Notes: generated from the letters alone by a model not told the origin. DNA of 64,000 nucleotides from Rhodospirillales bacterium (GCA_016712375.1 JADJRE010000002.1:248001-312000), one strand, 5' to 3'; positions 29,363 through 42,499 are shown, numbered from the stretch's first letter. Program-made: numbers and translations.

Positions 29363-30541
29363 GTGGCGGTGATGGGCACCTACGATCGGTTCGACGTCGC
29401 CTTTGAACGCGGCGAAGGAGCATGGCTGTTCACTGCCGATGGTCGTCGCTTTCTCGATTTCGGTGGCGGCGTCGCGGTGACCGTTCTCGGCCACTGCCAC
29501 CCGCATCTGGTGACGGCGCTGACCGCGCAGGCGCATCGTCTGTGGCATTGTTCGAACCTCTACCGCATTCCCGAGCAGGAACGGCTGGCGCAACGACTCG
29601 TGGCAGCGAGCTTCGCCGACGCCGTGTTCTTCTGTAACTCCGGTGCCGAGGCGATTGAATGCGGGCTGAAGCTGACGCGCAAGTATCAACGGGTGGTGGC
29701 CGGCGCACCGGAGCGCTTTCGCTTGATCACCTGCGCTGGCGCCTTCCACGGCCGCACGTTGGCAACGATCGCAGCCGGCGGTTCACCAAAATATCTCGAG
29801 GGTTTCGAGCCGAAAGTCGAAGGCTTCGATCATGCGCCGTTCGGCGACCTCGATGCGGTTCGCGCCGCGATCGGTCCGGCGACGGCCGGCATCCTGGTGG
29901 AGCCGGTGCAGGGTGAAGGGGGCATTCACGCGGCGGCGCCTGGGTTTCTCCGCGGCCTGCGCGAGCTCGCCGACCTGCACGGGCTCGTGCTGTTGTTCGA
30001 CGAAGTTCAGTGCGGCATCGGCCGCACCGGCCGGCTGTTTGCGCACGAGTGGGCAGGGGTCACGCCGGACGTGATGGCGATCGCCAAGGGTCTCGGCGGC
30101 GGGTTTCCGCTCGGTGCCTGTCTTGCGTCGGCGCGCGTGGCGCAAGCATTCGTGCCGGGCAGTCACGGCTCAACCTTCGGCGGCAATCCGCTGGCGATGG
30201 CGGTGGGCAACGCCGTGCTCGACATCGTCGCCGAGCCGGCGTTTCTCCATCATGTCCGCACCGTCGCCGATCTGTTGCAACGCCAGCTCGCCGCCCTCGC
30301 GGTTCGTTTTCCGAGCGTGATCAGCGAAGTCCGGGGCGTTGGCCTGATGCTGGGGCTGAAGTGCGCTGTCCCTAACCGGGAACTGGTCGCAGGCTTGCTG
30401 GAGGGCGGTTTGTTGTCGATTCCCGCCGGCGACAATGTTGTCCGCCTGCTGCCGCCACTGATCATCGGCGAACAGGAAGTGGTGCAGGCGTGCCGGATCA
30501 TCGAGCACGCCTGTGCGGAGCTGGCCAGCAAAGCAGCGTAA
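29363..30541 (+). CDS. argD: Acetylornithine aminotransferase
   Basis: Class III PLP-dependent aminotransferase of 392 residues, converting N-acetylglutamate semialdehyde to N-acetylornithine in arginine synthesis. The cofactor lysine lies in DVMAIAKGLGGGFPLGA; FCNSGAEAIECGLKLTRK and LLFDEVQCGIGRTGRLFAHE are also family hallmarks. The GTG at 29363 sits 5 bases after a GGGGAGG ribosome site; in-frame starts at 29369 and 29372 are possible. It is the first gene of the argD-argF-hslO run, with argF starting one base after its stop codon. Confidence 0.95.
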   Translation: MAVMGTYDRFDVAFERGEGAWLFTADGRRFLDFGGGVAVTVLGHCHPHLVTALTAQAHRLWHCSNLYRIPEQERLAQRLVAASFADAVFFCNSGAEAIECGLKLTRKYQRVVAGAPERFRLITCAGAFHGRTLATIAAGGSPKYLEGFEPKVEGFDHAPFGDLDAVRAAIGPATAGILVEPVQGEGGIHAAAPGFLRGLRELADLHGLVLLFDEVQCGIGRTGRLFAHEWAGVTPDVMAIAKGLGGGFPLGACLASARVAQAFVPGSHGSTFGGNPLAMAVGNAVLDIVAEPAFLHHVRTVADLLQRQLAALAVRFPSVISEVRGVGLMLGLKCAVPNRELVAGLLEGGLLSIPAGDNVVRLLPPLIIGEQEVVQACRIIEHACAELASKAA

Positions 30542-30542
30542 G

Positions 30543-31451
30543 ATGACGGTGCCCCGGCATTTTCTCGACCTCGACCGCGTCGACGGACCGACGCTTCGCC
30601 GCATCCTCGGCCTCGGTCTGAAAATTAAGCGGGACGTCGCCTCGCCGCGCACGCCGCTGCTCGAAGGGCGGACGCTCGCGATGATCTTCGAGAAGCCGTC
30701 GACGCGGACCCGCGTGTCCTTCGAGGTCGGCATGCGGCAGCTCGGAGGCCATGTGGTGCTGCTCAGCGACGCCGCATCGCAACTCGGCCGCGGCGAGACG
30801 ATGGCGGACACCGCTCGGGTTCTGTCCCGCTACGTCGATGTGATCATGATACGTACCGACGATCCTCGGAAGCTGGATGAACTGGCGCGGTTCGCAAGCG
30901 TCCCGGTGATTAATGGGCTGACGGACGAATCCCACCCCTGTCAGCTGATGGCGGACGTGATGACGTACGAGGAGCACCGGGGAAGCATCGAAGGCCGCAC
31001 CGTTGCCTGGAGCGGCGACGCAAACAACGTTGCCCGCTCCTGGGCGCATGCCGCCGTGCGCTTCGGCTTCCGGCTGCGACTGGCCTGTCCGAAGCCCTTC
31101 CGCTCGCGTGACCGGCTTTTGGAGTGGGTGCGCGCGGAGGGTGGCGACGTGAGCTTCGCGGCGACGCCGCAGCAAGCGGTCGACGGCGCTGACTTGGTGG
31201 TCACCGACACTTGGGTGTCGATGGGGATGAAGGAAGCGGAGAAGCGCCACAACGAACTTGCGCCGTACCGCGTCAACGCACAATTGATGGCGCATGCCAA
31301 ACCCGATGCGCTGTTTATGCACTGCTTGCCGGCGCACCGTGGCGAGGAGGTGACGGCCGAAGTCATTGACGGGGCGCAATCGGTAGTATGGGACGAAGCG
31401 GAAAATCGTCTGCACGCACAGAAAGGCATCCTTGCCTGGTGCCTCGCCTGA
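30543..31451 (+). CDS. argF: Ornithine carbamoyltransferase
   Basis: Ornithine transcarbamylase of 302 residues, forming citrulline from ornithine and carbamoyl phosphate. The carbamoyl-phosphate site FEKPSTRTRVSFE, the HPCQ motif in DESHPCQLMADVM, the ornithine-side DTWVSMG and the C-terminal HCLPAHRGEEV are all intact. The ATG at 30543 follows the argD stop by one base, so the two are translationally linked. An earlier in-frame start inside argD is not needed. Confidence 0.97.
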   Translation: MTVPRHFLDLDRVDGPTLRRILGLGLKIKRDVASPRTPLLEGRTLAMIFEKPSTRTRVSFEVGMRQLGGHVVLLSDAASQLGRGETMADTARVLSRYVDVIMIRTDDPRKLDELARFASVPVINGLTDESHPCQLMADVMTYEEHRGSIEGRTVAWSGDANNVARSWAHAAVRFGFRLRLACPKPFRSRDRLLEWVRAEGGDVSFAATPQQAVDGADLVVTDTWVSMGMKEAEKRHNELAPYRVNAQLMAHAKPDALFMHCLPAHRGEEVTAEVIDGAQSVVWDEAENRLHAQKGILAWCLA

Positions 31452-31502
31452 ACCCGCGCCCCCTGGCGCCCGCGCGCCACGTTGCACGGAGCTGCTTGGA
31501 AC

Positions 31503-32443
31503 GTGATCGCCACATCCGCACCGTCTTTCGAAGACCAGGTGCAACCCTTCCAAATCGAAACGCCCGGGTTGCGCGGGCGATTGGTGCGTCTCGGCTCCGT
31601 CGTCGACACGGTTCTTGCCGGGCACGCGTACCCACCGATGGTCGCAGGCCAGTTAGCAGAAGCGATGGCGATGGCTGCGGTTCTGGCGAGCGGGCTGAAG
31701 TATGACGGTATATTCACCCTGCAATTGCAGGGCGACGGGCCGATCCGGCTGATGCTCGTCGACGTCACCAGCGAAGGCGACATGCGTGGCTATGCCCGTT
31801 TCGATGCCGATCGGCTGCCTGCCAGGCTGCAAACGACGGAAGGCCCGGTGCCGCGGTTGTTCGGTGCCGCTTACATGTCTTTCACCGTGGATCAGGGGCC
31901 CGGGACGGAACGCTACCAGGGCATAACCCAGTTGGAAGGAGCGACTCTCGGCGACTGTTGCCACGCCTACTTCCGCCAGTCCGAGCAGTTGCAGACTGCC
32001 ATGCGTCTCTGTGCCCTGGACGCGTCCCGGCCGCAGCAAGGGCATCGCGCCGCGGCGCTGATGATCCAGCGGTTGCCGTTGCCTCGCGATGCTGACAGCG
32101 AAGCCGCGGAGGACGACTGGCGTCGCGCGGTCATCCTGATGAGCAGTGCAACGGCGGCCGAGCTGTTGACCCCCGACCTCTCCCCCGCCGACCTGCTCTA
32201 TCGACTTTTTCACGAGGACGGCGTGCGCCTTTTTCGAGCCAGGCCGTTGCGCCATCGCTGTCGATGCTCGTGGAGAAGGTCGAGCGGACGCTGCGGTCGT
32301 TTCCAGTGGACGAACTGATGACGATGCGCGAAGAGGGCGTGCTGCGCGTCACCTGCGAGTTTTGCAAAGCCGAATACATTTTCGACGACGCTGCGCTCGC
32401 TGGTTTCGGCACCCTGCATAGCAGCAAGAAAAGCGTCACTTGA
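31503..32443 (+). CDS. hslO: Redox-regulated chaperone Hsp33 (frameshifted)
   Basis: Hsp33 of about 313 residues, a holdase activated when its zinc-bound cysteines oxidise. The N-terminal domain (LVRLGSVVDTVLAGHAYPP) and the first zinc half-site HRCRCS are in one frame. The second half-site VTCEFCKAEYIF and the C-terminus are in the next frame. Adding one G near 32268 restores the stretch joining CRCS to VEKVERTLRSF. The GTG at 31503 is favoured over a TTG 21 bases earlier. It follows argF by 51 bases, as in other Rhodospirillales. Confidence 0.92.
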
Positions 32444-32450
32444 GGATCCC

Positions 32451-33044
32451 ATGATGATACGCATCCCCTCCGTCGTGCTGGCTATTGGCCTCGTCACCGG
32501 CGTCCTCACCGGCTGCAGTTCGGCGCCTCCGGCCCGGCAGGCACCGGTGCTCGACTTCGCCCATTCCGCTCCGATCCTGCTAAATGTGCGAGTGGCGGAG
32601 ATCGACTCCCGCTACCAGCCGGAGATCGCGCCGCCGAACATCGAGCGCTCGGTAACGCCGACGCCGCAGGAGGCTCTTATCAAGTGGGCTCAGCAGCGCC
32701 TGCGATCCGATGGCACTGAAAATGTCGCCCGTTTTACCATTGTCGAAGCACCGGTGACCGCCGAGAACCTGTCGCGTACCGGCGGCCTAACTGGCGCGCT
32801 GACCACGGAGCCGGCGCAGCGCTGGACAGTGACGCTTGAAGCACAGCTCGAGTTTCTCGACGAAAATGGTACGCGACTTGACGGGTTCACCGCAAAGGTG
32901 GCGCGCACCCGCGACCTCAAGGAAGGCATGACATCCGAGGAACGGAGTCTTTTCTGGTCGGAGATGATCGCAGCCGCGATCGGAGAGTTCGATGCACAGA
33001 TAATCAGCGGCCTGCGCCAGTACGCAGCGCCATGGATGCTCTGA
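32451..33044 (+). CDS. Putative lipoprotein
   Basis: Protein of 197 residues with a lipoprotein signal (VVLAIGLVTGVLTGCSSAPP; the Cys of LTGC would be lipidated). The mature part has no named family that I can recall. It contains LLNVRVAEIDSRYQPEIAPP, a segment seen in uncharacterised alphaproteobacterial lipoproteins next to hslO. It probably sits at the outer membrane facing the periplasm. It starts 7 bases after the hslO stop and overlaps the start of the hydrolase gene by 13 bases, so it is likely part of the same operon. Confidence 0.82.
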   Translation: MMIRIPSVVLAIGLVTGVLTGCSSAPPARQAPVLDFAHSAPILLNVRVAEIDSRYQPEIAPPNIERSVTPTPQEALIKWAQQRLRSDGTENVARFTIVEAPVTAENLSRTGGLTGALTTEPAQRWTVTLEAQLEFLDENGTRLDGFTAKVARTRDLKEGMTSEERSLFWSEMIAAAIGEFDAQIISGLRQYAAPWML

Positions 33045-34292
33045 TCCCACGCAGTTCCGGGCGGCTGGCCGCCGCTCCACGGCCAAACCTTCTCCGGCTT
33101 CGAGCCACACCAGTCGCCGCACTGACATTGCTGCTCGTCGCTTGCTGGCTGTCCGCAGCGTGTTCACCCTCACGCACTGTGGAAGCAGCGCGGGTCTTGC
33201 GTGATATCGAGGCAGGGCACCGTCCCAGCGGTCTGAAGCAAGTTACGCCCCCACCTGCTCGGACCTTCATCCGCTTTGCCATCGATGGCCGGGAGCACGA
33301 AGCAGACCTTTATCTGCCGGGCGAGCCGGCAAAGGCCGGCATCGTGCTGGTGCCGGGATTGACGCCGCGCGGCCGAGACGATGCCCGTCTCGTCGACTTC
33401 GCGATGACGTTGGCGCGCGCCCGCTTCGAGGTGCTGGTTCCGGACCTGCCGCGAATGCGGGCGCTACAGGTAACGGCGCTGGATGCCGAGCCGATCGCCG
33501 ATGCGGCGCGATACATGGACGCACGGCAACAAAGCCGACCTCTCGGCGTCGCCGCGATCTCCTTCGCCGTCGGCCCGGCAGTCATCGCGCTGTCCGAACC
33601 GCGACTGCTGGGGCGTGTCGACTTCTTCCTGGGTGTTGGCGGCTATTGGGATCTTTCGGCGCTGATCACCTACGTCACGACTGGATACTACCGGCCGAGT
33701 GTGAACGATTCATGGTTGTATCGACCGCCGAAGGCGTATGGAAAGTGGGTTTTTGTCCTAGCAAACGCCGTACGCATCTCCGACCCGTGGGACCGGGCGA
33801 CGCTGGAGGAGATGGCGGGTCGAAAGCTGGATGATAAAAACGCCCCGATAGACGACTTGGTTGAAAACCTCGGACCTGACGGTGTTGCTGTCTACGCATT
33901 GGTGACGAACAGCGATCCAGACCGGGTGTCGGCTCTTCTGAACGCGCTTCCGGCTGGACTTGCTGAAGAGATTAACCTCCTCGACCTGAAACAGCGCGAC
34001 TTGACCAGCTTGCCGGTGGTTTTCGTGCTGATCCATGATCGCCACGACCGGATCATTCCGGCAGAGCAGAGCGAAGCGCTGGCAGCCGCGGGTTGCCTCT
34101 GGCCGCTCCCTGCCTATATGCGTCGTCGACGGCCTTGACCATGCGCAAATGAAGCAGCCCGGGCTCACCGACGCGCTGGCATTGTTGAAGGCGATCTCGA
34201 CGATTCTTCGTCTGCGCGATGGGCAGATAAATACCAGCACTTGCAGCGGATTATTTGCCCCGCAAGCTACGAACACTCAAGCCTGGAATTAG
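33032..34292 (+). CDS. Membrane-anchored alpha/beta-hydrolase-like protein (frameshifted)
   Basis: Alpha/beta-hydrolase fold protein of about 420 residues. The N-terminus has a hydrophobic segment ending in a possible lipobox (LLVACWLSAACSPS). Fold motifs include AGIVLVPGLTPRGRDDARLV (oxyanion region). The nucleophile elbow reads VAAISFAVGPAV, where the usual GxSxG glycines are absent. The acid is probably in LIHDRHDRIIP and the His in VVDGLDHAQM. The last part is in another frame; removing one G at 34090-34092 joins it. It overlaps the lipoprotein gene. Enzyme activity is uncertain because of the altered elbow. Confidence 0.75.
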
Positions 34293-34379
34293 GGACGGTA
34301 TTGAGGCGGCAGTCGTGCGGCCAGCCGCAAACGCGGTTGATCTATTTGCTGTAGCGGAGCCAGCAGATTGCCTGCGACG

Positions 34380-34574
34380 TTAAGGGCGCGCCCGGCGCTC
34401 TTTGAGGCCTTTTCGGGTGCTGCTGATGAGTTCCCGCAAGCTGGCGACGCTGACGCCGTCGCGCCGCATCAGAGCCTCTGTCAGAGGGTCCGTGAGCAGA
34501 TCTTCGAGCTTAGGTTCGATGCCGCCTTCCGCAAACATTTCGCGGCGAAAGGGGCGGCCGCTGTGAAGCGGCAT
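34380..34574 (-). CDS. Small conserved-looking hypothetical protein
   Basis: Small protein of 64 residues: a basic N-terminus, an acidic centre (IEPKLEDLLTDPLTEALMRR) and a basic tail (TRKGLKERRARP). The DPLTEALMRRDGVSVASLREL stretch resembles small uncharacterised alphaproteobacterial proteins. The start may instead be at 34616, adding 14 residues. No cofactor or catalytic residues are apparent. It converges on the hydrolase gene. Confidence 0.5.
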   Translation of the reverse strand: MPLHSGRPFRREMFAEGGIEPKLEDLLTDPLTEALMRRDGVSVASLRELISSTRKGLKERRARP

Positions 34575-34916
34575 AAGGTGGCAAACGATATGGAGAAGAA
34601 CACTGGTCAGTAGCAACTTCCAGCACTATAAACCTCCCTTCGGCGCGATTCCGCCTGTAATGCCGTTTCATCAAGCCGGCCCCGTAGTTCCGCGGCCATT
34701 AGTCGCTCGTGCAGCATTTTCCTTTTATTCATTCGGCGCCCGCGACCCGCTTTTCCCTAACGTTGCGCAAAAGCCACGCTCGCCGAGCGATGCGCGCCAT
34801 TTGGAGCACGCCTCACATACACGGTTTCTCCAGATACAAGTATTATAACCGCCTACCGGAAGAGAAACAAGCGCAATGGTAGATTTTTGCTTTGGTAGTT
34901 TCTCACTGCCTCCGGC
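34575..34916. other. Gap with no gene seen
   Basis: This 342-base stretch lies between two minus-strand genes. It holds only short frames without family patterns. It is less GC-rich than the genes around it. I saw no tRNA, hairpin terminator or repeat. Confidence 0.5.
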
Positions 34917-35636
34917 TCAGCGTGCTGGGGCTGGCAGGCGTGCGGCACCGATAATCGGACCGGAATTACTTTGTTGCACAAGCACTGCAAAGTGTCCGTC
35001 AGTCGGAAGTTCACGCGATAGCGGCACCGTCTTCGGCTCGCCGGACCATCGGTCGAGCAGCGTAAGGTGACGAACAACATTAATGTTTTCGATCGACCGC
35101 CCGCTGTTCTCACCATGCGCGACCGCGGTGGTCCGCGCTGGAAGGTAATGCACCAGCCAGATGTCAGCCGCTGACGGAAGAGCCATCTGCTCCAACCGGA
35201 CTGCTAGTTGCCCATCTTCGGCTCGCAGAACATCCACGACTGCCGGCGCAGAGAGGGCCTGCATCTCATTGATCTGCCTGAGAATGGAGTCTCGATCACG
35301 TCCAGCTGTTTGTACCGTTCCTTGGATTACGAACTGAGGCGTGTAGACGTAACTGAGCCCAAGTTGCTGCGCATACTGACGCTGCCGCCGCGTCAGATCA
35401 GGGTGGGCAAAGGGATCTCGCCAGCCCAGGTAATCCCAATAGTCAACATGCTCGGAAAGCGGCAGAAGGTCCGGGTACTGAACCAGATCTCGGAGCAAGG
35501 CGTCGGCCGGCGGGCAAGCCGAACAACCCTGCGAGGTGAACAGCTCGACGACTGTCACCCGCTCTCCAGCGGCCACCGGCGTTGCGACGGTCAGGGCTAC
35601 GATTAAGACGAAAAGCTTCCGGATATGGTGGACCAT
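34917..35636 (-). CDS. DUF1223 family thioredoxin-like exported protein
   Basis: DUF1223 protein of 239 residues with a signal peptide (LFVLIVALTVATPVAAGE). The thioredoxin-like core starts VVELFTSQGCSACPPADALL with a CSAC redox pair and continues with HVDYWDYLGWRDPFAHPDLT and YTPQFVIQGTVQTAGRD, all typical of the family. A periplasmic thiol role is likely but unproven. The ATG at 35636 gives the normal signal peptide; the frame is open 12 codons earlier. It lies 75 bases after acnA on the same strand. Confidence 0.9.
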   Translation of the reverse strand: MVHHIRKLFVLIVALTVATPVAAGERVTVVELFTSQGCSACPPADALLRDLVQYPDLLPLSEHVDYWDYLGWRDPFAHPDLTRRQRQYAQQLGLSYVYTPQFVIQGTVQTAGRDRDSILRQINEMQALSAPAVVDVLRAEDGQLAVRLEQMALPSAADIWLVHYLPARTTAVAHGENSGRSIENINVVRHLTLLDRWSGEPKTVPLSRELPTDGHFAVLVQQSNSGPIIGAARLPAPAR

Positions 35637-35711
35637 GCACGAGACGTAGCCCGAGCCGTCGGTCGGAGCCAATCACAGCCGGGTGAGTTCCTGCAGTGGC
35701 GCGGTGCGCCT

Positions 35712-38393
<2,682 letters not shown>

Positions 38394-39311
38394 GGGTTTG
38401 AGCTCCTCGCGATGGACGTCGAACGAACCTCGTAAACCATAGTTCCGGCCGTGTGTCCACCGGCATGCAACATGAGGGATTCTGCTGCTCGAGACGGAAC
38501 CGTATCGATTGAGCAGGTGGTTTGACATGGGGCGATGCAATCAGAGCGCTTCGCGAGCAGCGTCCGGAGTTCCCGCCAGGATTGTACGTGGTCTTACCCG
38601 CGCGCCGTCTGCCGCTTCTTCTCAGCAGCTCTTCTCCGCTTTTTTACCACGCAACTGCCAGCCCTTTGAGCATTGGTAGGCCGGAATAGCGCCTCCTCGG
38701 ACCGGCAAACTGACGTCGATCCTGTGGCAAGGGCGCCACGCACTCATCGGTTGAACGTGCCGGAGGGAGAAAGCAGTGGACAACTCGCCGATCAGCCTGC
38801 AAAAAGGAACACAGAACCGATCAGCCTGCGAAAAAGAGCAAAGGCGTCGGGATCATTCCAAGGGATTGGCATCTTAAGGTATCGCACCGAAACAGTGGGA
38901 AGGTAGTTCTTCCATGCCTACCCGGCCGCAGCGTTCAACGTCAGGCGGAACTCCGCGACGCGTCCCGGCAGCGGTTCGGAAGCGAGATAGGAGCCGGACA
39001 ATCGTCTTGAATGTGATGGGAATCGTTTTCGAGGGACGGTGACCGGCCTGCTGTAGCGGCTGCCTGCTCGGGATGCGATTAGTTCTTGATGTAAACTCGA
39101 CAAATGATTGTGCCGTGCGTGGTTTATGATAATCTTGGATGCTGACGCAAAGATCGGCGGTAGCCTAGGTTGCATCTGAGGAATCCGCCGTTGGATAAGG
39201 CCGCTGCTCTTGGATATTGACAGCGATCGCCAAGGAACAATCGAGAGCATCGGTGGCATGGCCAGCTTGGTCTCGCCGCGGCGGGAGTTGTCTGGAGTTG
39301 AGACTAGAGAC
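38394..39311. other. Long gap between divergent acnA and exopolysaccharide gene
   Basis: About 0.9 kb without a convincing gene. It must hold the acnA promoter (minus strand) and the glycosylphosphotransferase promoter (plus strand). It contains a 19-base direct repeat (38788 and 38817). Near 38918-39040 on the minus strand a frame ends SYLASEPLPGRVAEFRLTLN, which resembles the end of a histidine kinase ATPase domain and may be a gene remnant. Confidence 0.45.
38788..38835. repeat. Short direct repeat
   Basis: CCGATCAGCCTGCAAAAAG at 38788-38806 recurs with two differences as CCGATCAGCCTGCGAAAAA at 38817-38835, a period of 29 bases. It lies in the non-coding gap upstream of acnA. Only two copies are present, so it is not a CRISPR array. 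Confidence 0.55.
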
Positions 39312-40783
39312 ATGACGACGATCGAAACATCGATGGATGCGGAAGCGAGTCCAAGAATCGATGACCTGCCAGCCGCGTCCCGGCGAAGCATTTCATGGTC
39401 AGAGAGCATCGTCTCAGGTCTGGTTGGCGCTGCAGATGCTTTTGTGCTGGTGCTTGTTGGTCTGTCCTACTATCTGCTGATACCGGGTTGGAGCTCTGCA
39501 ACCTATCAGACCTACTTTACCGAAATCGCCATCAACGTCGGCCTGACGCTAAGCGTCTTTCACTACGCCGGACTCTACGACTGCAACACCATCGTTTCGT
39601 GGCCCAGTCGTATGCGTCAGATGGTGTTGCTGAGTGCTCTGGTTACATTGATCCTTTTGACGCTTGCACTCGCGCTGCGCATATCGGACCAGTTTTCCCA
39701 GATGTGGTTCTTCGCAAGCTTTCTCACCTCGTCGGTCCTCATCTTTGGCCTGCGGGGCGGCGGCAAGCTGCTGATCCGTCGGCTGGCCTCGGCGGGAGTT
39801 CTGGTGCGCAACGTCGCCATCGTCGGCGCCAGCGGCCAGGCGCAGCATCTGGTTTCGCGGCTGCGCTCGAGGACGCACCTTGGAAGCGCATCGTTGGCAT
39901 CTTTGATGATCGCCGTACCCGCATTAGCCGCGAGGTGAATGGCTTTCCCGTCCTGGGAAATCTCGATGATTTGGTGCGCTACGTGCGCTCGGGGAAGATC
40001 CACGACGTTGTGATCACCCTCCCGTGGAGCGCGGATGATCGTCTGGTCAACATCATCGGCAAGCTGCGTGCCCTGCCAGTGCACATCTACCTTGGTTCGG
40101 ATCTCATCGGCTATCACTTCCCGCGCCATCGCGAGCAGCTGCTGGAGGGCGTGCCCGTACTGGAGATCGCTTCAGCTCCGCTCACCGGTTGGAGCGGCTT
40201 GATAAAGAAGATCGAGGACCGGACGGTCGGCACATCATTAGTCGTATTGCTGTCGCCACTGCTACTGCTGATCGCCCTCGCCATACGATTAGACAGCCCT
40301 GGCCCGATCCTTTTTCGGCAGAAGCGCTACGGATTCAACAATCAGGAAATCGTCGTCTACAAGTTTCGTTCAATGCATCATAACCGGCCCCGTGAAGAGG
40401 GCGTGCCGCAGGCCACCAAGAACGACCCGCGGGTGACCCGCGTCGGGCGTATTTTACGGTCCACCAGCCTCGACGAACTGCCACAGTTATTTAACGTTTT
40501 GCAGGGTAACATGTCGATGGTCGGCCCGCGGCCGCATGCAGTTGAGCATAATGAGCAGTATGCGCAACTGATTGGCGGATATCACGGCCGTCATCGGGTA
40601 AAACCCGGTATTACTGGCTGGGCCCAGATCAACGGCTTCCGAGGCGAGACGGACACGGTGGAGAAGATGCGAGGCCGCGTCGAGCATGATGTCTTTTACA
40701 TCGAGAACTGGTCGTTGTGGTTCGACCTCAAGATCATGATGCTCACGGCCTTCGCTGGTTGGACCCACAAAAACGCTTACTGA
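39312..40783 (+). CDS. Undecaprenyl-phosphate glucose phosphotransferase-like sugar transferase (frameshifted)
   Basis: Exopolysaccharide-initiating polyprenyl glycosylphosphotransferase of about 490 residues. It has N-terminal membrane helices, a CoA-binding-like Rossmann domain (NVAIVGASGQAQHLVSRL), a further helix and a C-terminal bacterial sugar transferase domain with RLDSPGPILFRQKRYGFNNQ, YKFRSM, TSLDELPQLFNVLQGNMSMV and KPGITGWAQINGFRG. It should transfer a sugar phosphate to undecaprenyl phosphate at the inner membrane. The frame breaks near 39866; adding one base joins both parts. The start at 39312 is chosen among several in-frame ATGs. Confidence 0.92.
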
Positions 40784-40867
40784 TCCATACCGCAAGTCAG
40801 CTCTCGGGGGAGGCTGCCGGCGACAGAGGAGGAACGACGCCCGTGCTAACCGTGCCCGGGGGGGTGC

Positions 40868-42499
40868 GTGTCGCTTTACGAGAGAGTCACATCCAGAGTT
40901 CTGAAAAAGGGTTGGATTAGCCGGCATATCGGCATTTGTCGATGCGAACAGGGCCGAATGTGTTTGCTGGGCTGCGGCGCTGGTCTTAATCGTTATTTTG
41001 GGCTGATTAAGGTCCCGATGCCGCTGCATCGGGACACGGCGACGTTTCTTTGGATGGCGAGTCTGATGGACCGGGGCGCCGTCCTCTATGTCGACGTGTG
41101 GGACGTCAAGCAGCCGGCAATTTTCCTGTTCAACTATCTTGCTGGCAAGCTTTTCGGCTTTACCGCCGAAGGCGTGCATTTGTTCGAGTTGCTCTGGCAA
41201 CTTGTCTTTGCCGTTGTCATCGTGGCGGCGCTGCGGCCGTTGCTCCGCTACCGCTGGCTGGCACCCCTTGCTCCGCTCGCCATTCTCGCCAGCTACTGGG
41301 TGTTCTGCGCGCCTCACCAGCAGACGCAGCTGGAGATCCTGGTCGGCTTGCCCCTGTTCGTCGTCGCCTGGATCAGCACCATCCGCTGGCAATCGACGGC
41401 CACCTGTTGTCTTGGTTTCCTTGCCGCTGGAATGGCCGCTGGCGTCGCCACCTTGTTCAAACACTTGCTGGCGCCGATACCGGTCGCCTTTATGATTGCC
41501 GCAACGGCCGGTGCGTTGCGCTCTACCGGACTCGCCGGGACTGCACAAATGCCGCGAGGCCGCGTCGTGCTGCTACTGTGGCTGCCCTTCGCATGCGGCG
41601 TCGTGTTCGTTTGGGGATTAACGGCTGCTGCGTTCTGGCGTCTCGATGCGATCGACGCATTCGTTGCCACGAATTTTGTGTATCCTCTGCGCGCTCTTGG
41701 CGACGTCGCGGCCGCGCCGCTCCACCGTCTCGCAATTTCGTTCGCCGTCTGTGCTGCGTCACTGGCGCCATGGCTGCTATTTGCTGCTCTCGTCGTCCCT
41801 CGTCTTGCCCGGACGGATCAGCCGGCATTATTCCGCCGCATGGCGTTGTGGCTGATCGTCGCCGTCCCCATCGCGCTGGTGCAGAAAAATTCCTGGTGGA
41901 CTTATCACACCCTCTTGTACTACGCGCCCGTCTGCGTATTAGCGGCCCGCGGTGTCGCTCTCGCCGTCGCTCGGATACGTGCTGGCCAGACGGCCGCACA
42001 CGCGTTACCCGCGAGGGCGCTCGCGGCATTGCTTGTCCTGCCGGTGCTGGCGGCGTTTGCGTTTCCTGCCGGTCAGGCGGCGCGAGGCCCGGTAACGGCG
42101 TTGCTCACGGACAGGATGGAGGACTGGCGACGCAGTGCAAGCGTCGACTACGCCGAAGCAGCCGACGCCGCGGCCTTCCTGCGCGAGCACGCTCCACCGG
42201 GTCCAGTATATGTTTTCGGCGATCCAACCATCATGCTACTCGCTCCGCGGCCGCAGGCCATCCCGCCGCAGGGCAGTGCCTGGGCGTTCTATCTACGGCC
42301 GCAATGGGCGGCGCTGGCGGGTGATCTGCAGGCTGCAAAGCCGGTGTGGGTGTTCGTCGAGAACCATAAGGAGGACGCGATCAAGCGCGGAAGTCCCGAA
42401 ACCATTGCGTGGCTCAAGCGCGATTATCAAGTCGTCTGGGATGTGCCGTACGGCCGCTGGTATGCCCGCACCGCTGTCGCTGACGGCGGCGGCGGTTAG
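40868..42499 (+). CDS. Integral membrane glycosyltransferase (GT39/PMT-like)
   Basis: Protein of 543 residues with ten or more membrane helices, resembling PMT_2/ArnT-like glycosyltransferases that use lipid-linked sugars. The first periplasmic loop holds LHRDTATFLWMASLMDRG with the acidic residue expected for this class, then LYVDVWDVKQPAIFLFNYLA. The C-terminus is a soluble periplasmic domain (GPVYVFGDPTIMLLAPRPQ). The N-terminal 45 residues are not hydrophobic; in another frame the same bases encode CVCWAAALVLIVILG, a plausible first helix, so a frameshift near 41000 is likely. It lies 84 bases after the glycosylphosphotransferase gene. Confidence 0.78.
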   Translation: MSLYERVTSRVLKKGWISRHIGICRCEQGRMCLLGCGAGLNRYFGLIKVPMPLHRDTATFLWMASLMDRGAVLYVDVWDVKQPAIFLFNYLAGKLFGFTAEGVHLFELLWQLVFAVVIVAALRPLLRYRWLAPLAPLAILASYWVFCAPHQQTQLEILVGLPLFVVAWISTIRWQSTATCCLGFLAAGMAAGVATLFKHLLAPIPVAFMIAATAGALRSTGLAGTAQMPRGRVVLLLWLPFACGVVFVWGLTAAAFWRLDAIDAFVATNFVYPLRALGDVAAAPLHRLAISFAVCAASLAPWLLFAALVVPRLARTDQPALFRRMALWLIVAVPIALVQKNSWWTYHTLLYYAPVCVLAARGVALAVARIRAGQTAAHALPARALAALLVLPVLAAFAFPAGQAARGPVTALLTDRMEDWRRSASVDYAEAADAAAFLREHAPPGPVYVFGDPTIMLLAPRPQAIPPQGSAWAFYLRPQWAALAGDLQAAKPVWVFVENHKEDAIKRGSPETIAWLKRDYQVVWDVPYGRWYARTAVADGGGG

